Below the pieces are notes generated by a model. The model was not told the origin of the DNA and ran no database searches. It saw nothing but the letters and a program-made list of their open reading frames with translations. Of a stretch of DNA of 64,000 nucleotides, positions 34,654-43,366 are shown in pieces (within the stretch, counting starts at the first letter, position 1; every line of letters begins with the position of its first letter). Origin of the DNA: Ensifer canadensis (GTDB lineage: Bacteria > Pseudomonadota > Alphaproteobacteria > Rhizobiales > Rhizobiaceae). Made by a program: the position numbers and the translations under genes. The DNA lies in the NCBI RefSeq assembly GCF_017488845.2, contig NZ_CP083370.1, forward strand, positions 3,941,001 to 4,005,000, given 5' to 3'.

Positions 34654-35118
34654 TCAGTCCTGCCCTTCGGTCACGGTGCCGATCCGCGTCAGAACCTTCT
34701 TCCAACCTTCGCTCATGTTCTTGAAGGCGGTGTCGTTTCTCGGCGTCACGAAGCCGGAATGAACGAGGCGAAGGCGCGTACCGTTGTGGACCCTGGACAG
34801 GGTCCATGTAACGACCGTGTCAAGACGCGAGCCATAGCCGGCATTGGCCTCGTGCCCGCCTTTCCAGGCGTAGACGAACCGCTCGTTCGGTTTCACCTCC
34901 AGCACCCGGCAGTGGATGACGCCATCCCATTCGCCGGCCGGCGTGGTCTGGAAGGTGAAGCGGTTGCCTTCGACCGGCTCGAAGCCTGTCGCAACCATCA
35001 TCCAGCGGCTTATCAAGGCGCCGCTCGTCAAGGTTTTCCAGATCGTCTCGGGGGCGTGGGGGAAGACCTCGTCTACCACGATGTCCTGCGTGTGGGGCTG
35101 CAACACTACTTCATTCAT
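34654..35118 (-). CDS. SRPBCC/AHSA1-domain protein
   Basis: A 154-residue START-like protein with the AHSA1 pattern: VDEVFPHAPETIWKTLTS, FTFQTTPAGEWDGVIHCRVLEVKPNERFVYAW and the C-terminal EGWKKVL. It overlaps the ArsR gene by four bases (ATGA), so translation is coupled. ArsR-SRPBCC pairs are common in bacteria, where the small ArsR represses both. The ligand is unknown. Confidence 0.88.
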   Translation of the reverse strand: MNEVVLQPHTQDIVVDEVFPHAPETIWKTLTSGALISRWMMVATGFEPVEGNRFTFQTTPAGEWDGVIHCRVLEVKPNERFVYAWKGGHEANAGYGSRLDTVVTWTLSRVHNGTRLRLVHSGFVTPRNDTAFKNMSEGWKKVLTRIGTVTEGQD

Positions 35119-35444
35119 GGATCGATCTCCTTCAAGAGAGTGCGGAGGTTTGCAAACCGTTCGCGCCAGAAGGCGCCGTAATGGCTCATCCAGTCGACAA
35201 GCGGCTCGAGGCCTTCGGGCTCAGCGCGGTAATAGACGTTGCGGCCTTCGGGACGCTCGCTGACGAGGCCCGCCTGCTTCAATGACTTGAGATGCTGCGA
35301 AATGGCACCCTGCGTCACGCCGCTGCCGCGCGTCAGTTCGACCACCGTGATCTCGTCGGCATTGGCGATGCGCTCGAACACGGCACGCCGGGTCGGATCG
35401 GCAAGGGCGCGCATGACGGCGGTGATGGGTGCGGTTTCAATCAT
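35115..35444 (-). CDS. ArsR-family regulator
   Basis: A 109-residue winged-helix repressor. ALADPTRRAVFERIANADEITVVELTRGSGVTQGAISQHLKSLKQAGLVSERPEGRNVYYRAEPEG is the full ArsR core. No metal-binding cysteines are present, so it belongs to the non-metal group that pairs with SRPBCC proteins. A promoter-like sequence sits within ten bases of its start codon. Confidence 0.9.
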   Translation of the reverse strand: MIETAPITAVMRALADPTRRAVFERIANADEITVVELTRGSGVTQGAISQHLKSLKQAGLVSERPEGRNVYYRAEPEGLEPLVDWMSHYGAFWRERFANLRTLLKEIDP

Positions 35445-35451
35445 GACAAAA

Positions 35452-35480
35452 CAATTAGTGCATACTGATTAATTAGTCAA
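35452..35480 (-). promoter_or_regulatory. Promoter/operator candidate of arsR-SRPBCC
   Basis: On the minus strand TTGACT (35480-35475) and TAATTG (35457-35452) are spaced 17 bases. The AT-rich spacer has repeated TTAGT/ACTAA halves suited to an ArsR dimer. The -10 element lies only eight bases from the ATG at 35444, so the transcript may be leaderless. Confidence 0.55.
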
Positions 35481-35664
35481 CACTATTGTTTTTTGTCAGG
35501 TAAGGCTACGGCTCTTCCGTTGTTGTGGCGATGGCTTGGACTGCTTATTTCAGTCAGCAGGCCCCGCTCCGCAGAGAACCAATTCCCAAAATTTTCAAAC
35601 GTCGCGATCCGTTTTCACCCTTCCGGTCGTCCTTGATGTGTTCGAAACAAAAAGGAGACATGCC

Positions 35665-35970
35665 ATGTCCGACGAGTCAGTCATTTTGATCAATCTGCTG
35701 AAGGTCAAACCCGGGAAGCAGGATGCGCTGATCGCGCTCCTGAAGCTGAACACCGACACGGTTGTCCGCACGCTTGAAGGCTGGAAGACGACCCGGTTGA
35801 TCGCGGCAAATGACGGCACCGGCGTCGTCATCTACTCCGAGTGGGAGACCCCTGCAGCGGTCGAGGCGATGCGCAGCGACCCGCGCATGAAAGCCTACTT
35901 CCCTGAGATCCTTGAGCTGGCGAGCCTCGATTCGATCATCGGCTCGGCGGTGTTTGGCGAAACCCGGTGA
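35665..35970 (+). CDS. ABM-family (antibiotic biosynthesis monooxygenase-like) protein
   Basis: A 101-residue ferredoxin-like alpha+beta barrel protein: SVILINLLKVKPGKQDALIALLK, LEGWKTTRLIAANDGTGVVIYSEWETPAAVEAM match the ABM fold. Such dimers act as cofactor-less monooxygenases, haem-degrading enzymes or unknown-function proteins. AAAGGAG is a strong ribosome site before the ATG at 35665. It is the first gene of a same-strand run with EthD, hydrolase and sigma factor genes. Confidence 0.8.
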   Translation: MSDESVILINLLKVKPGKQDALIALLKLNTDTVVRTLEGWKTTRLIAANDGTGVVIYSEWETPAAVEAMRSDPRMKAYFPEILELASLDSIIGSAVFGETR

Positions 35971-36005
35971 GGCTTGGCACACACCGAAACAACGGAGGAA
36001 TCGCA

Positions 36006-36320
36006 ATGGCCCGCATGGTCGTGATTTACCCAACACCTGATAATGTCGAGGCGTTCGACCAGCATTATTTCGAGATCCACGTGCCTCTCGCCAAGAAGAT
36101 CCCTGGGCTCAGGAAATACGAGGTCAGCGACGGCCCGATCGCAAGGCCAGTCGGAACGTCCAAAATTCATCGCATTGGAACGCTGCATTTCGACGACCTT
36201 GCGGCGATCAACAAGGCGTTTGCAAGCCCGGAAGGTCAGGCCGCTGCGGCGGATCGACGACTTTTTGCGCCTGACGACTCTGGTGTTGAAATGTTCCTTT
36301 TCGACGACAGGGAAGTTTGA
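36006..36320 (+). CDS. EthD-family protein
   Basis: A 104-residue dimeric alpha+beta barrel protein: MVVIYPTPDNVEAFDQHYFEIHVPLAKKIPGLRKYEVSDGP contains the EthD YxxxHxPL signature, here HYFEIHVPLAK. Family members assist oxygenation or ring-cleavage steps. AACGGAGG gives a good ribosome site. It starts 35 bases after the ABM gene. The two small barrel proteins together point to a small-molecule modification operon. Confidence 0.82.
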   Translation: MARMVVIYPTPDNVEAFDQHYFEIHVPLAKKIPGLRKYEVSDGPIARPVGTSKIHRIGTLHFDDLAAINKAFASPEGQAAAADRRLFAPDDSGVEMFLFDDREV

Positions 36321-36391
36321 ACCGACGCTGGCAGTTGGCCGCTTGCACAGGCCGCAAATATCGTAAGGTCAGAGTAAAGGGGACTGAGGGA

Positions 36392-37287
36392 ATGGCAGTG
36401 ACCAAAGCAGTTTTTGTCCTGATCCATGGCGGTTGGCACGACCGCTCGACATGGGACAAGGTGACGCCGATACTTGAAGCCAATGGCTTTTCGGCCTGAC
36501 GCTCGACCTTCCCGGCGCGGGGGTCAATGCCATAGCCCCACCGTCGCTCGGCCTTCGTCCGTTCGACCCCATTGCTTTTGCCACGGAGCCGTCACCCAGC
36601 GCCGGCATTACGCAGCTGGAGCGGACGGAAGCGGTTGTCGAGCTGGTAAAAGAGGCCGCGGCCCTCGGCGGCGGCAAGGTCATCCTGGTCGGGCACTCGG
36701 CCGGCGGGATGACGATTTCGGCGGTCGCCGAAAGGGTTCCGGACCAGCTTCTCGCAGTCGTTTATATCGCCGGGTTCATGGTGCCGAACGGCATGCCGTT
36801 GCTGGCGATGCTGCAACACGAAACCATGTCTTCGGCCCTGTCGCCCGGGTTGTTCGTGGGCGACCCCGTCGGCATCGGTGCGACAAGGATCAATCCGCGA
36901 TCGACAGACGTCGCCTATCGATCGCTTCTCAAGGCTTCGTTTTATGGCGACGTGCCGGAGGTGGAATTCGCGCAGGCGGCGCTGCATCTTCACTACGACG
37001 AATCGAATGCCGGCGCCGTGGCTCCATCGGCCATTACGCCGGAAGGATTTGGCACCGTGCCGCGCCACTACATCCGCACCACACAGGACCGCGCGGTTCC
37101 GTTGGCCGGTCAGGATCACATGATTGCGACCGTAGACGTTGCCATCGGCGGCAAGACGACGACCCACACTTTGGAGACCAGCCACTCGCCATTCCTGTCA
37201 CAACCGGCCAAGCTGTCGAAGATACTGATCGAAATCAGCGCCCAGTCCCAGGCGGAGCGGGCAAGCGCCGGAGGTCTTGGTGCATGA
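36392..37287 (+). pseudogene. Frameshifted alpha/beta hydrolase (EstC/methylesterase-like)
   Basis: The first 35 codons (MAVTKAVFVLIHGGWHDRST to NGFSA) end at a TGA at 36497. The neighbouring frame then continues with LTLDLPGAG, VILVGHSAGGMTISAVAE (nucleophile Ser) and the C-terminal ETSHSPFLSQPAKL (catalytic His). One missing base near 36495-36497 explains the break, and the restored protein is about 298 residues. The fold matches plant-methylesterase-like hydrolases. Its stop overlaps the sigma factor start as ATGA. It may be a real inactivation, programmed frameshifting or a sequencing error. Confidence 0.8.
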
Positions 37288-38141
37288 ATACCGACCATTT
37301 CGAGGACCGTCTGAATGCGCTCAGACCACGCCTTCATCGCTACTGCGCGCGCATGACGGGATCGGCGGTCAATGGCGAGGATGTCTTGCAGGATACGCTC
37401 GTCAAGGCGCTCAACGCACGAGCCCAAGGAGTCGAGGTCGATAGTCTCGAGGGCTGGCTGTTTCGCATCGCCCACAACACGAGCCTCGATTTCCTGCGCG
37501 AGCGGTCGCGCAACACGGTCGTCTCGCTCACCGAAGACGTCGAGGCGGCGCCCATCCCTGAGGCGGAAATCGTCGCGTTCAGCTTCCAGACGTTTCTGCG
37601 GCTGCCTGAACTTCAGCGCTGCGCGGTGATCCTCAAGGATGTCCTGGGTCATTCGATCGACGAGATCGCCGGGATCGCGGGCTGCTCGCCCGCCGCCGCC
37701 AAATCGGCGCTACAGCGCGGGCGCGTTGCACTCCGGGAACTTGCGCAGGCACCCGACGATATCAGGCTGCCGCTGATGTCAGAGCCGGACCGGCGGAAGA
37801 TGACCGCCTATGTCCGTCTCTTTCAGAGCGGTGATTTCGACGCAATTCGCGCCATGCTCGCCGATGACGTGAAGCTCGATCTGGTAAACCGGCTGCAACT
37901 CGAAGGACGCGACAGGATCGGCCACTATTTTACCCGCTATGGCGAAGTGACGAAGTGGCGGTTCGCCTTCGGCGCGGTTGAAGGACAGCCGGCCATGCTG
38001 GTGTTCGACAGCACCGGCTCGACGGAACGGCCTGCACATTTCGTCCTGATCGGCTGGTCGGAAAGCCGGATCATCCAGATCCGGGACTTCCTGTTCGCGC
38101 CGTATGTGCTCGAAGCCATCGATTGGGTGCGGTTGGACTAA
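37284..38141 (+). CDS. ECF sigma factor with C-terminal SnoaL-like domain
   Basis: A 285-residue sigma factor. Region 2 (about 12-75) includes RYCARMTGSAVNGEDVLQDTLVKAL and GWLFRIAHNTSLDFLRER. Region 4 (about 105-150) has FLRLPELQRCAVILKDVLGHSIDEIAGIAGCSPAAAKSALQRGR. A SnoaL/NTF2-like extension (about 160-285) begins MTAYVRLFQSGDFDAIRAMLADDV. ECFs of this layout (ECF41/SigJ-like) use the C-terminal domain to tune activity instead of an anti-sigma. It is coupled to the hydrolase by ATGA and likely drives the ABM-EthD-hydrolase operon. Confidence 0.9.
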   Translation: MNTDHFEDRLNALRPRLHRYCARMTGSAVNGEDVLQDTLVKALNARAQGVEVDSLEGWLFRIAHNTSLDFLRERSRNTVVSLTEDVEAAPIPEAEIVAFSFQTFLRLPELQRCAVILKDVLGHSIDEIAGIAGCSPAAAKSALQRGRVALRELAQAPDDIRLPLMSEPDRRKMTAYVRLFQSGDFDAIRAMLADDVKLDLVNRLQLEGRDRIGHYFTRYGEVTKWRFAFGAVEGQPAMLVFDSTGSTERPAHFVLIGWSESRIIQIRDFLFAPYVLEAIDWVRLD

Positions 38142-38253
38142 TCGACCGGACAGCGCCATCATGGCGCTCGGCGCACGTGAGGAATAGACGGCTGGCAGCA
38201 GCGCGGGCGAGAAAATCGCCGCCCAAAGCTACGCTATTGCCGCCGATTGCCCG

Positions 38254-39816
38254 TTATTCCCACTCGATCGTGCCGGGCGGCTTCGACGTGACGTCGTAGA
38301 CCACGCGGTTGATGCCACGGACCTCGTTGATGATGCGCGTTGCCGCACGGCCGAGGAATTCCATGTCGTAGTGGTAGAAGTCGGCGGTCATGCCGTCGAC
38401 CGAGGTGACGGCCCGCAGCGCACAGACGAACTCGTAAGTGCGGCCGTCGCCCATGACGCCGACGGTCTGGACCGGCAGCAGCACGGCAAACGCCTGCCAG
38501 ATGGCGTCGTAGAGGCCGGCCTTGCGGATTTCGTCGAGATAGATCGCGTCGGCTTCGCGCAGGATCTCGAGCTTCTCGCGGCTGATGCCACCAGGGCAAC
38601 GGATGGCAAGGCCCGGTCCGGGGAACGGGTGGCGGCCGATGAAGCTGTCGGGCAGGCCGAGTTCGCGGCCGAGCACCCGGACTTCGTCCTTGAACAGCTC
38701 GCGCAGCGGCTCGACCAGCTGCATGTTCATGCGTTCCGGCAGGCCGCCGACATTGTGGTGCGACTTGATCGTCACCGACGGGCCGCCGGTGAAGGAAACG
38801 CTTTCGATGACGTCGGGATAAAGCGTGCCCTGGGCAAGGAAATCCGCGCCGCCGAGCTTCTTTGCCTCTTCCTCGAACACCTCGATGAACAGGCGGCCGA
38901 TGATCTTGCGCTTGGTTTCCGGATCGCTTTGGCCTTCCAGTTCGCCGATGAAGCGGTCGGAAGCGTCGACGTGCAGCAGGTGCAGATTATAGTGCTCTTC
39001 AAACATGGCGACGACGTTCTTCGCCTCGTCCTTGCGCATCAGGCCATGGTCGACGAGGATGCAGGTCAGCTGGTCGCCGACTGCCTCGTGGATCAGGAGC
39101 GCTGCGACCGAGCTGTCGACGCCGCCGGAAAGCGCGCAGATCACCTTCTTGTCGCCGACCTGTTTGCGGATCGCGTCCACGGCCTTGGCGCGGTAGGCCG
39201 ACATCGACCAGTCGCCCTTGATGCCGGCGATCTTGTGCACGAAGTTGGCGATCAGCTTGGCGCCGTCGGGCGTGTGCACCACTTCCGGGTGGAACTGCAC
39301 GGCGTAGTACTTGCGCTTCTCGTCGGCAATGAAGGCAAAGGGGGCGTTGGCGGATGTCGCCACGACCTCGAAGCCTTCGGGGATCGCCGTGACGCGGTCG
39401 CCATGCGACATCCAGACCTGGTGGCGCGAGCCGAGCGACCAGACGCCGTCGAACAGCGCGCAGTCCTTCTCGACTTCGAGGAAGGCGCGGCCGAATTCGC
39501 GGTGATGGCCGCTCTCGACCTTGCCGCCCAGCTGGGCGCACATGGTTTGCTGGCCGTAACAGATGCCGAAGACCGGCAGGCCGGAATCGAAGATCATCGA
39601 AGGCGCGCGCGGCGAGCCGATGTCGAGGGTGGAAGCCGGGCTGCCGGAGAGGATGACGGCCTTCGGCTTTAGCCGCTGAAAACCTTCGTCCGCCGACTGG
39701 AACGGCACGATTTCGCAATAAACACCGGATTCGCGCACGCGCCGGGCGATGAGCTGCGTCACCTGGCTGCCGAAATCGACGATGAGAACGGTGTCGGGAT
39801 GGGCTGTCTGGGTCAT
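38254..39816 (-). CDS. guaA: GMP synthase (glutamine-hydrolysing)
   Basis: A 520-residue GuaA converting XMP to GMP. The class I glutamine amidotransferase domain has VFGICYGQQ (C86 nucleophile) with H176 and E178 in QFHPEV. The ATP pyrophosphatase domain carries SGGVDSS at 230-236. The C-terminal dimerisation domain ends with [14 protein letters not shown]. All catalytic residues and length are normal. A long antisense frame lies opposite it and was rejected. Confidence 0.97.
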   Translation of the reverse strand: MTQTAHPDTVLIVDFGSQVTQLIARRVRESGVYCEIVPFQSADEGFQRLKPKAVILSGSPASTLDIGSPRAPSMIFDSGLPVFGICYGQQTMCAQLGGKVESGHHREFGRAFLEVEKDCALFDGVWSLGSRHQVWMSHGDRVTAIPEGFEVVATSANAPFAFIADEKRKYYAVQFHPEVVHTPDGAKLIANFVHKIAGIKGDWSMSAYRAKAVDAIRKQVGDKKVICALSGGVDSSVAALLIHEAVGDQLTCILVDHGLMRKDEAKNVVAMFEEHYNLHLLHVDASDRFIGELEGQSDPETKRKIIGRLFIEVFEEEAKKLGGADFLAQGTLYPDVIESVSFTGGPSVTIKSHHNVGGLPERMNMQLVEPLRELFKDEVRVLGRELGLPDSFIGRHPFPGPGLAIRCPGGISREKLEILREADAIYLDEIRKAGLYDAIWQAFAVLLPVQTVGVMGDGRTYEFVCALRAVTSVDGMTADFYHYDMEFLGRAATRIINEVRGINRVVYDVTSKPPGTIEWE

Positions 39817-39910
39817 GTCGGGCCTTCAAACAAGCTTGATCATGGCGAGCCTTTAATCAAAGCCCGTCCTCTGCGCAACGATTAGATTGCACCCCGACAA
39901 TTCCGGGCTT

Positions 39911-40549
39911 TCAGAGCCGGATTTCGCCCGTGCCGATCGCTGTCTCAAGCCTGTCGATGACGCCGGCGAGCTTCTCGTCGATGACATCTAGATATTCCGT
40001 CCAGTCGTTGACGTGCTTGAGTTCCGCCTTACCGTCGGAAATGCCGCGAAGCGCGATGAGCGGCACGCCGAAAGACTGGCAGGCGCGTAGCACCGCATAG
40101 GTCTCCATTTCCACCATGTCGGCGTCGATGCCGTCATAGGCGGTGCCGGAGACGATGTTGGCGCCGGTCGAAAGCCGGGCCTCCTTGATCCCAGGAATGC
40201 GCAGCGGCAGCGAAACGACGGCGGGAAGGTCGAGAAACGGCGTCGCGCCTTTCTCGAAACCGAGCACCGAGGCGTCCATGTCGCGGTAGCCGACCGATGT
40301 CGCCTGATAGACTTCGGTCTGTTCAAGCTTGGCCGCACCCGCCGAACCGAGCGAGACGACGAGATCAGGCAGAGTGTCTTTGGAGGCAAGGCCTGCCAGC
40401 GTCTTCGTCAGCGTGACTGCGGCCTCGACCGGTCCGACGCCGGTCATCAGCGGCGCGATCCGTGCCTTGAGATGAGGACCGTACTCGGCATCGACAGCCA
40501 TGACATAGAGAACCTTGCGGCCGGCGACGTCCTTCATTTCGACCTTCAT
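39911..40549 (-). CDS. mtnN: MTA/SAH nucleosidase-family phosphorylase
   Basis: A 212-residue nucleosidase. VLYVMAVDAEYG, LMTGVGPVEAAVTLTKTLA, SLGSAGAA and DMVEMETYAVLRACQSFGVPLIALRGISDG are the PNP/MTAN signature elements; the ME of VEMET and D of ISDG bind the substrate. It cleaves 5'-methylthioadenosine and S-adenosylhomocysteine. The start overlaps the thioesterase stop by four bases (ATGA), suggesting co-translation. The N-terminus is shorter than in E. coli. Confidence 0.85.
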   Translation of the reverse strand: MKVEMKDVAGRKVLYVMAVDAEYGPHLKARIAPLMTGVGPVEAAVTLTKTLAGLASKDTLPDLVVSLGSAGAAKLEQTEVYQATSVGYRDMDASVLGFEKGATPFLDLPAVVSLPLRIPGIKEARLSTGANIVSGTAYDGIDADMVEMETYAVLRACQSFGVPLIALRGISDGKAELKHVNDWTEYLDVIDEKLAGVIDRLETAIGTGEIRL

Positions 40550-40998
40550 CCTTCGATACCCTCGCGTCCGCGGATGACCATCATCGTGCCGGTCATCGAG
40601 GCGATCAGCTTGGCCGGCCCGTCCGAGCGGATGGCGTAGCCGCGCCCGTCGGAGACGATGATCGTCGTGCCGGGCTTGGTGACCTCGCCGCGAAACAGGA
40701 AGCGCTCGCCGCGCCCCGGCGACAGCAGGTTGACCTTGAATTCGATCGTCAGGATAGAGGCGTCGGGGTCGATGACGGAATAGGCGGCATAGGTGCCGGC
40801 CGAATCGAGCGCGGCGGAGATCACGCCCGCATGCAGGAAGCCGTGCTGCTGCGTCAGCTTTTCGTCAAAGGGCAGCTCGATCTCGACGGTACCCTGCTCG
40901 ACCAGCGTCAGTTCTGCGCCGATCGTTTCCATGGCCGCCTGCCGTGCGAAGCTTTCCCTTATGCGCCTGCGGAAATCTGGGGGATCGCTGTCGTCCAT
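40546..40998 (-). CDS. PaaI-like hotdog thioesterase
   Basis: A 150-residue hotdog-fold thioesterase with QQHGFLHAGVISAALDSAGTYAA (HGG-type motif at about 51-73) and LTIEFKVNLLSPGRGE. It probably hydrolyses aromatic or short acyl-CoA. ATG at 40998 (MDDSDPPDFRRRI) gives the usual length. It is translationally coupled to mtnN downstream. The connection of an acyl-CoA thioesterase with SAM by-product salvage is not obvious. Confidence 0.85.
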   Translation of the reverse strand: MDDSDPPDFRRRIRESFARQAAMETIGAELTLVEQGTVEIELPFDEKLTQQHGFLHAGVISAALDSAGTYAAYSVIDPDASILTIEFKVNLLSPGRGERFLFRGEVTKPGTTIIVSDGRGYAIRSDGPAKLIASMTGTMMVIRGREGIEG

Positions 40999-41088
40999 CA
41001 GTCTGTACGGCCCTGGCTGTCGCGGCAGGCCCGATTGCCTCCCATATCGATCGACGGACAGTGGCACGGCCGCACCAGTGCGACAAGC

Positions 41089-41541
41089 TCAATTCATGAG
41101 GAAAATCGAGCCGTTGAGTACGGTCGCGAATGCCACCCAGGCGAGATAGGGCAGGAAGAGCAAGGCCGAAGCGCGGTCTCTTTGCCAGCTTGCGACGATG
41201 ACACCGGCGACTGCGATCAGCAGCGCGATGATGACAATCAGTGCCGACGCGATGTCCTGCAGGCCGAAGAACAGCGGCGACCACAGGAAGTTGAAGATCA
41301 TCTGCGCGAGCCACAATCGCATCGCGGCGGTACGGCGATGGTCAAGAAACAGCCGGGCGCCGACGATGCCGATCATCACGTAGAGCACCGACCAGACCGG
41401 GGCGAAGATCCAGTTGGGTGGATTGAAGACCGGCTTTGCCAGTGACTGGTACCATTCGCCGGGGATGTTGTTGTAGCCGATGAGAAGCCCGAGACCGAGA
41501 ACGGCAGCGATGAAGACTGTGTAGACGAGGGGTCTGTTCAT
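41089..41541 (-). CDS. tspO: TspO/MBR-family tryptophan-rich sensory protein
   Basis: A 150-residue five-helix membrane protein. W-rich motifs WYQSLAKPVFNPPNWIFAPVWSVLYVMIGIV, WLAQMIFNFLWSPLFF and YLAWVAFATVLNGSIFLMN match TspO. These proteins bind porphyrins and sterols and in Rhizobiaceae affect stress and symbiotic regulation. ATG at 41541 fits the family. It is divergent from a GNAT gene, 84 bases apart. Confidence 0.93.
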   Translation of the reverse strand: MNRPLVYTVFIAAVLGLGLLIGYNNIPGEWYQSLAKPVFNPPNWIFAPVWSVLYVMIGIVGARLFLDHRRTAAMRLWLAQMIFNFLWSPLFFGLQDIASALIVIIALLIAVAGVIVASWQRDRASALLFLPYLAWVAFATVLNGSIFLMN

Positions 41542-41625
41542 GGCGTCGACAGATAGAGTGCCCTGATGCGCTTTCCAGCGGGGGCTGCTGTTTCGAAGCG
41601 ACCATGCGCCACCTATATCTCTGCC

Positions 41626-42180
41626 ATGAAAAGCTTCCGACGCATCGACATCCGGCCGGCCGGTCCTGATGACATCATGATGATCGCTTCCGTCATCGTC
41701 GAAACCTGGCGATCGACGTTTCGCGGGCTGATTTCCGATGCCTTCCTCGATGCCATGAGCATCGAGGAACAGGCGTTGCGCCATGCCCGGCGCATGCGCG
41801 TTGTCGACGTTTTCCACCTGGTCGCGGTCGACATGAGCACGAACCGGGTGATCGGCTTTGCCAATTATGGAAAGGCCCGCTCGATGCCGCCGCGCTTCGA
41901 CCGCGAACTCTATGCGCTTTATATCCTCAAGGAGTTTCAAGGGGCCGGCATCGGCTCGGCGCTCGTGCGCAGCGTCGCGGCCCACTGCCGGGAGCTGGGC
42001 GGCGCGTCGCTGTTTGCCTGGGTGCTTTCCAGCAATCCGAACCGAGCGTTTTACGAACGCCTGGGGGCGGTCGCCGTCGGCCAGGGCCAGGTCAGCCTCG
42101 GCGGTGAGAACCACGATCAGACCGCCTATCGATGGGACAATTTGGCAAAGCTGGCCGGCGAGGGTCGCTTCTCCGCGTGA
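41626..42180 (+). CDS. GNAT-family N-acetyltransferase
   Basis: A 184-residue GNAT. IDIRPAGPDDIMMIASVIVETWRSTF opens the fold. LYALYILKEFQGAGIGSALVRSVA contains motif A (QGAGIGS), and NPNRAFYERLGAVAVG is motif B. The substrate is unknown. It stands between tspO and the convergent DUF1513 gene, nine bases from the latter's stop. Confidence 0.9.
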   Translation: MKSFRRIDIRPAGPDDIMMIASVIVETWRSTFRGLISDAFLDAMSIEEQALRHARRMRVVDVFHLVAVDMSTNRVIGFANYGKARSMPPRFDRELYALYILKEFQGAGIGSALVRSVAAHCRELGGASLFAWVLSSNPNRAFYERLGAVAVGQGQVSLGGENHDQTAYRWDNLAKLAGEGRFSA

Positions 42181-42189
42181 CGTGGGCCG

Positions 42190-43287
42190 TCAGTCCCGGC
42201 CGAGCCGGACGATATGCTGGTCCCAGGCGACACGGCTTTGACGGTCCTTGAAGCGGCCGTCATAGGACGACACGGCAAAACCATGCTCGGCCGCCGCGAC
42301 ACCGGCGGCGTCGGTCACGCGCTCTTGCCTCAACACCGCACCCGTGCGGGCATCGAGCGTCACGGCAACGCCACCCTTGGGCGAGGTGAGGCCGATCAAT
42401 CCCTCCTGGCGGTTGACGGCTATGGCGCCGACATAATTGGCCAAGGCCTCGGTCGTGCTTTCGGGCAGCGACACGAAGGCGAGATCTTCGCCATGGGAAA
42501 AATGGCCGACGAGCGGCGGCAGGTCGTCGCGCGCACCTTCGTATTGGCAGGCAAACCAGATTTCGCCCTTCGGGCCGATATCGACGTGGCGGGTGGAGAG
42601 ACGGTTGAGTTCGCCCGGCAGTATGTGTTTTTGGATCAGCGCGCCGGTCTCGGTGTCGACCAGTGTCAGGCTCGGTTCCATATGGTCGAGATTGAGCTTG
42701 GTGCGGCCGAAATCCGGATGAGTCTCGATGCCGCCATTGGCGATGGCCAGCATCCGTCCATCGGCGGAAAGCGTCATGTCATGCGGGCCGATGCCATAGG
42801 TCGGGAACTCGCCGATGCGGGCAAAATGTCGGCTGCCGTCGTAGATGCCGATCATGCCGCGATTGGCGGCAAAGTCGTTTTCGGTGGCGTAGAGCAGGCG
42901 GCCATCGGCAGAAAAGCAGCCATGGCCATAGAAGTGCCGGCCCTCGGCGGCCGCGATGACCACCGGCTCGGCGCTGCCGTCGGTCGCAAGGATCATCGCA
43001 TAGGTGCCGGGGCGGCGGGAAAACGCCACCGTCCGTTTGCTGGCGGCTGAATGGGCCATGCCGTGGGCGCGTGCCGGAAGCGCCGTGCGCTCGACGATCT
43101 CGCCGGCCTCGGTCAGTGTGGCAACGCCATAGCTTCCGTCCGGCGCCATGAAAGCGGAGGCAAAGACCGCGTCGGCGCGCTCGAGCGCAAAGGCGCCGCG
43201 AGCGCCGAGCGTCGCCACCCAGGCGGCGCCGGCCATCTTGATGAAATTGCGACGGTCGATCAGACCCGTGGTGGCGCGCATGGCCAT
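42190..43287 (-). CDS. Tat-exported DUF1513 beta-propeller-like protein
   Basis: A 365-residue DUF1513 protein. A Tat signal DRRNFIKMAGAAWVATLG (11-28) with the twin arginine directs folded export. Repeated segments such as FYGHGCFSADGRLLYATEND and IGPHDMTLSADGRMLAIANGG suggest WD/YVTN-type beta-propeller blades. DUF1513 genes usually accompany imelysins and DUF1111 proteins, here found upstream on the same strand, so a role in periplasmic iron handling is inferred. CorA separates it from the rest of that cluster. Confidence 0.85.
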   Translation of the reverse strand: MAMRATTGLIDRRNFIKMAGAAWVATLGARGAFALERADAVFASAFMAPDGSYGVATLTEAGEIVERTALPARAHGMAHSAASKRTVAFSRRPGTYAMILATDGSAEPVVIAAAEGRHFYGHGCFSADGRLLYATENDFAANRGMIGIYDGSRHFARIGEFPTYGIGPHDMTLSADGRMLAIANGGIETHPDFGRTKLNLDHMEPSLTLVDTETGALIQKHILPGELNRLSTRHVDIGPKGEIWFACQYEGARDDLPPLVGHFSHGEDLAFVSLPESTTEALANYVGAIAVNRQEGLIGLTSPKGGVAVTLDARTGAVLRQERVTDAAGVAAAEHGFAVSSYDGRFKDRQSRVAWDQHIVRLGRD

Positions 43288-43366
43288 TCCTCGCCTGCCA
43301 TCTTATCGGACCGGCACCGGAATTCCGCCGCCGATCCTTGTCGCTACGATGTAGCAGATGACTCTG

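Noticed and set aside
38371..39672. 433-codon plus-strand frame opposite guaA
   Set aside because: Antisense to guaA, whose domains are unmistakable; its translation looks non-coding.
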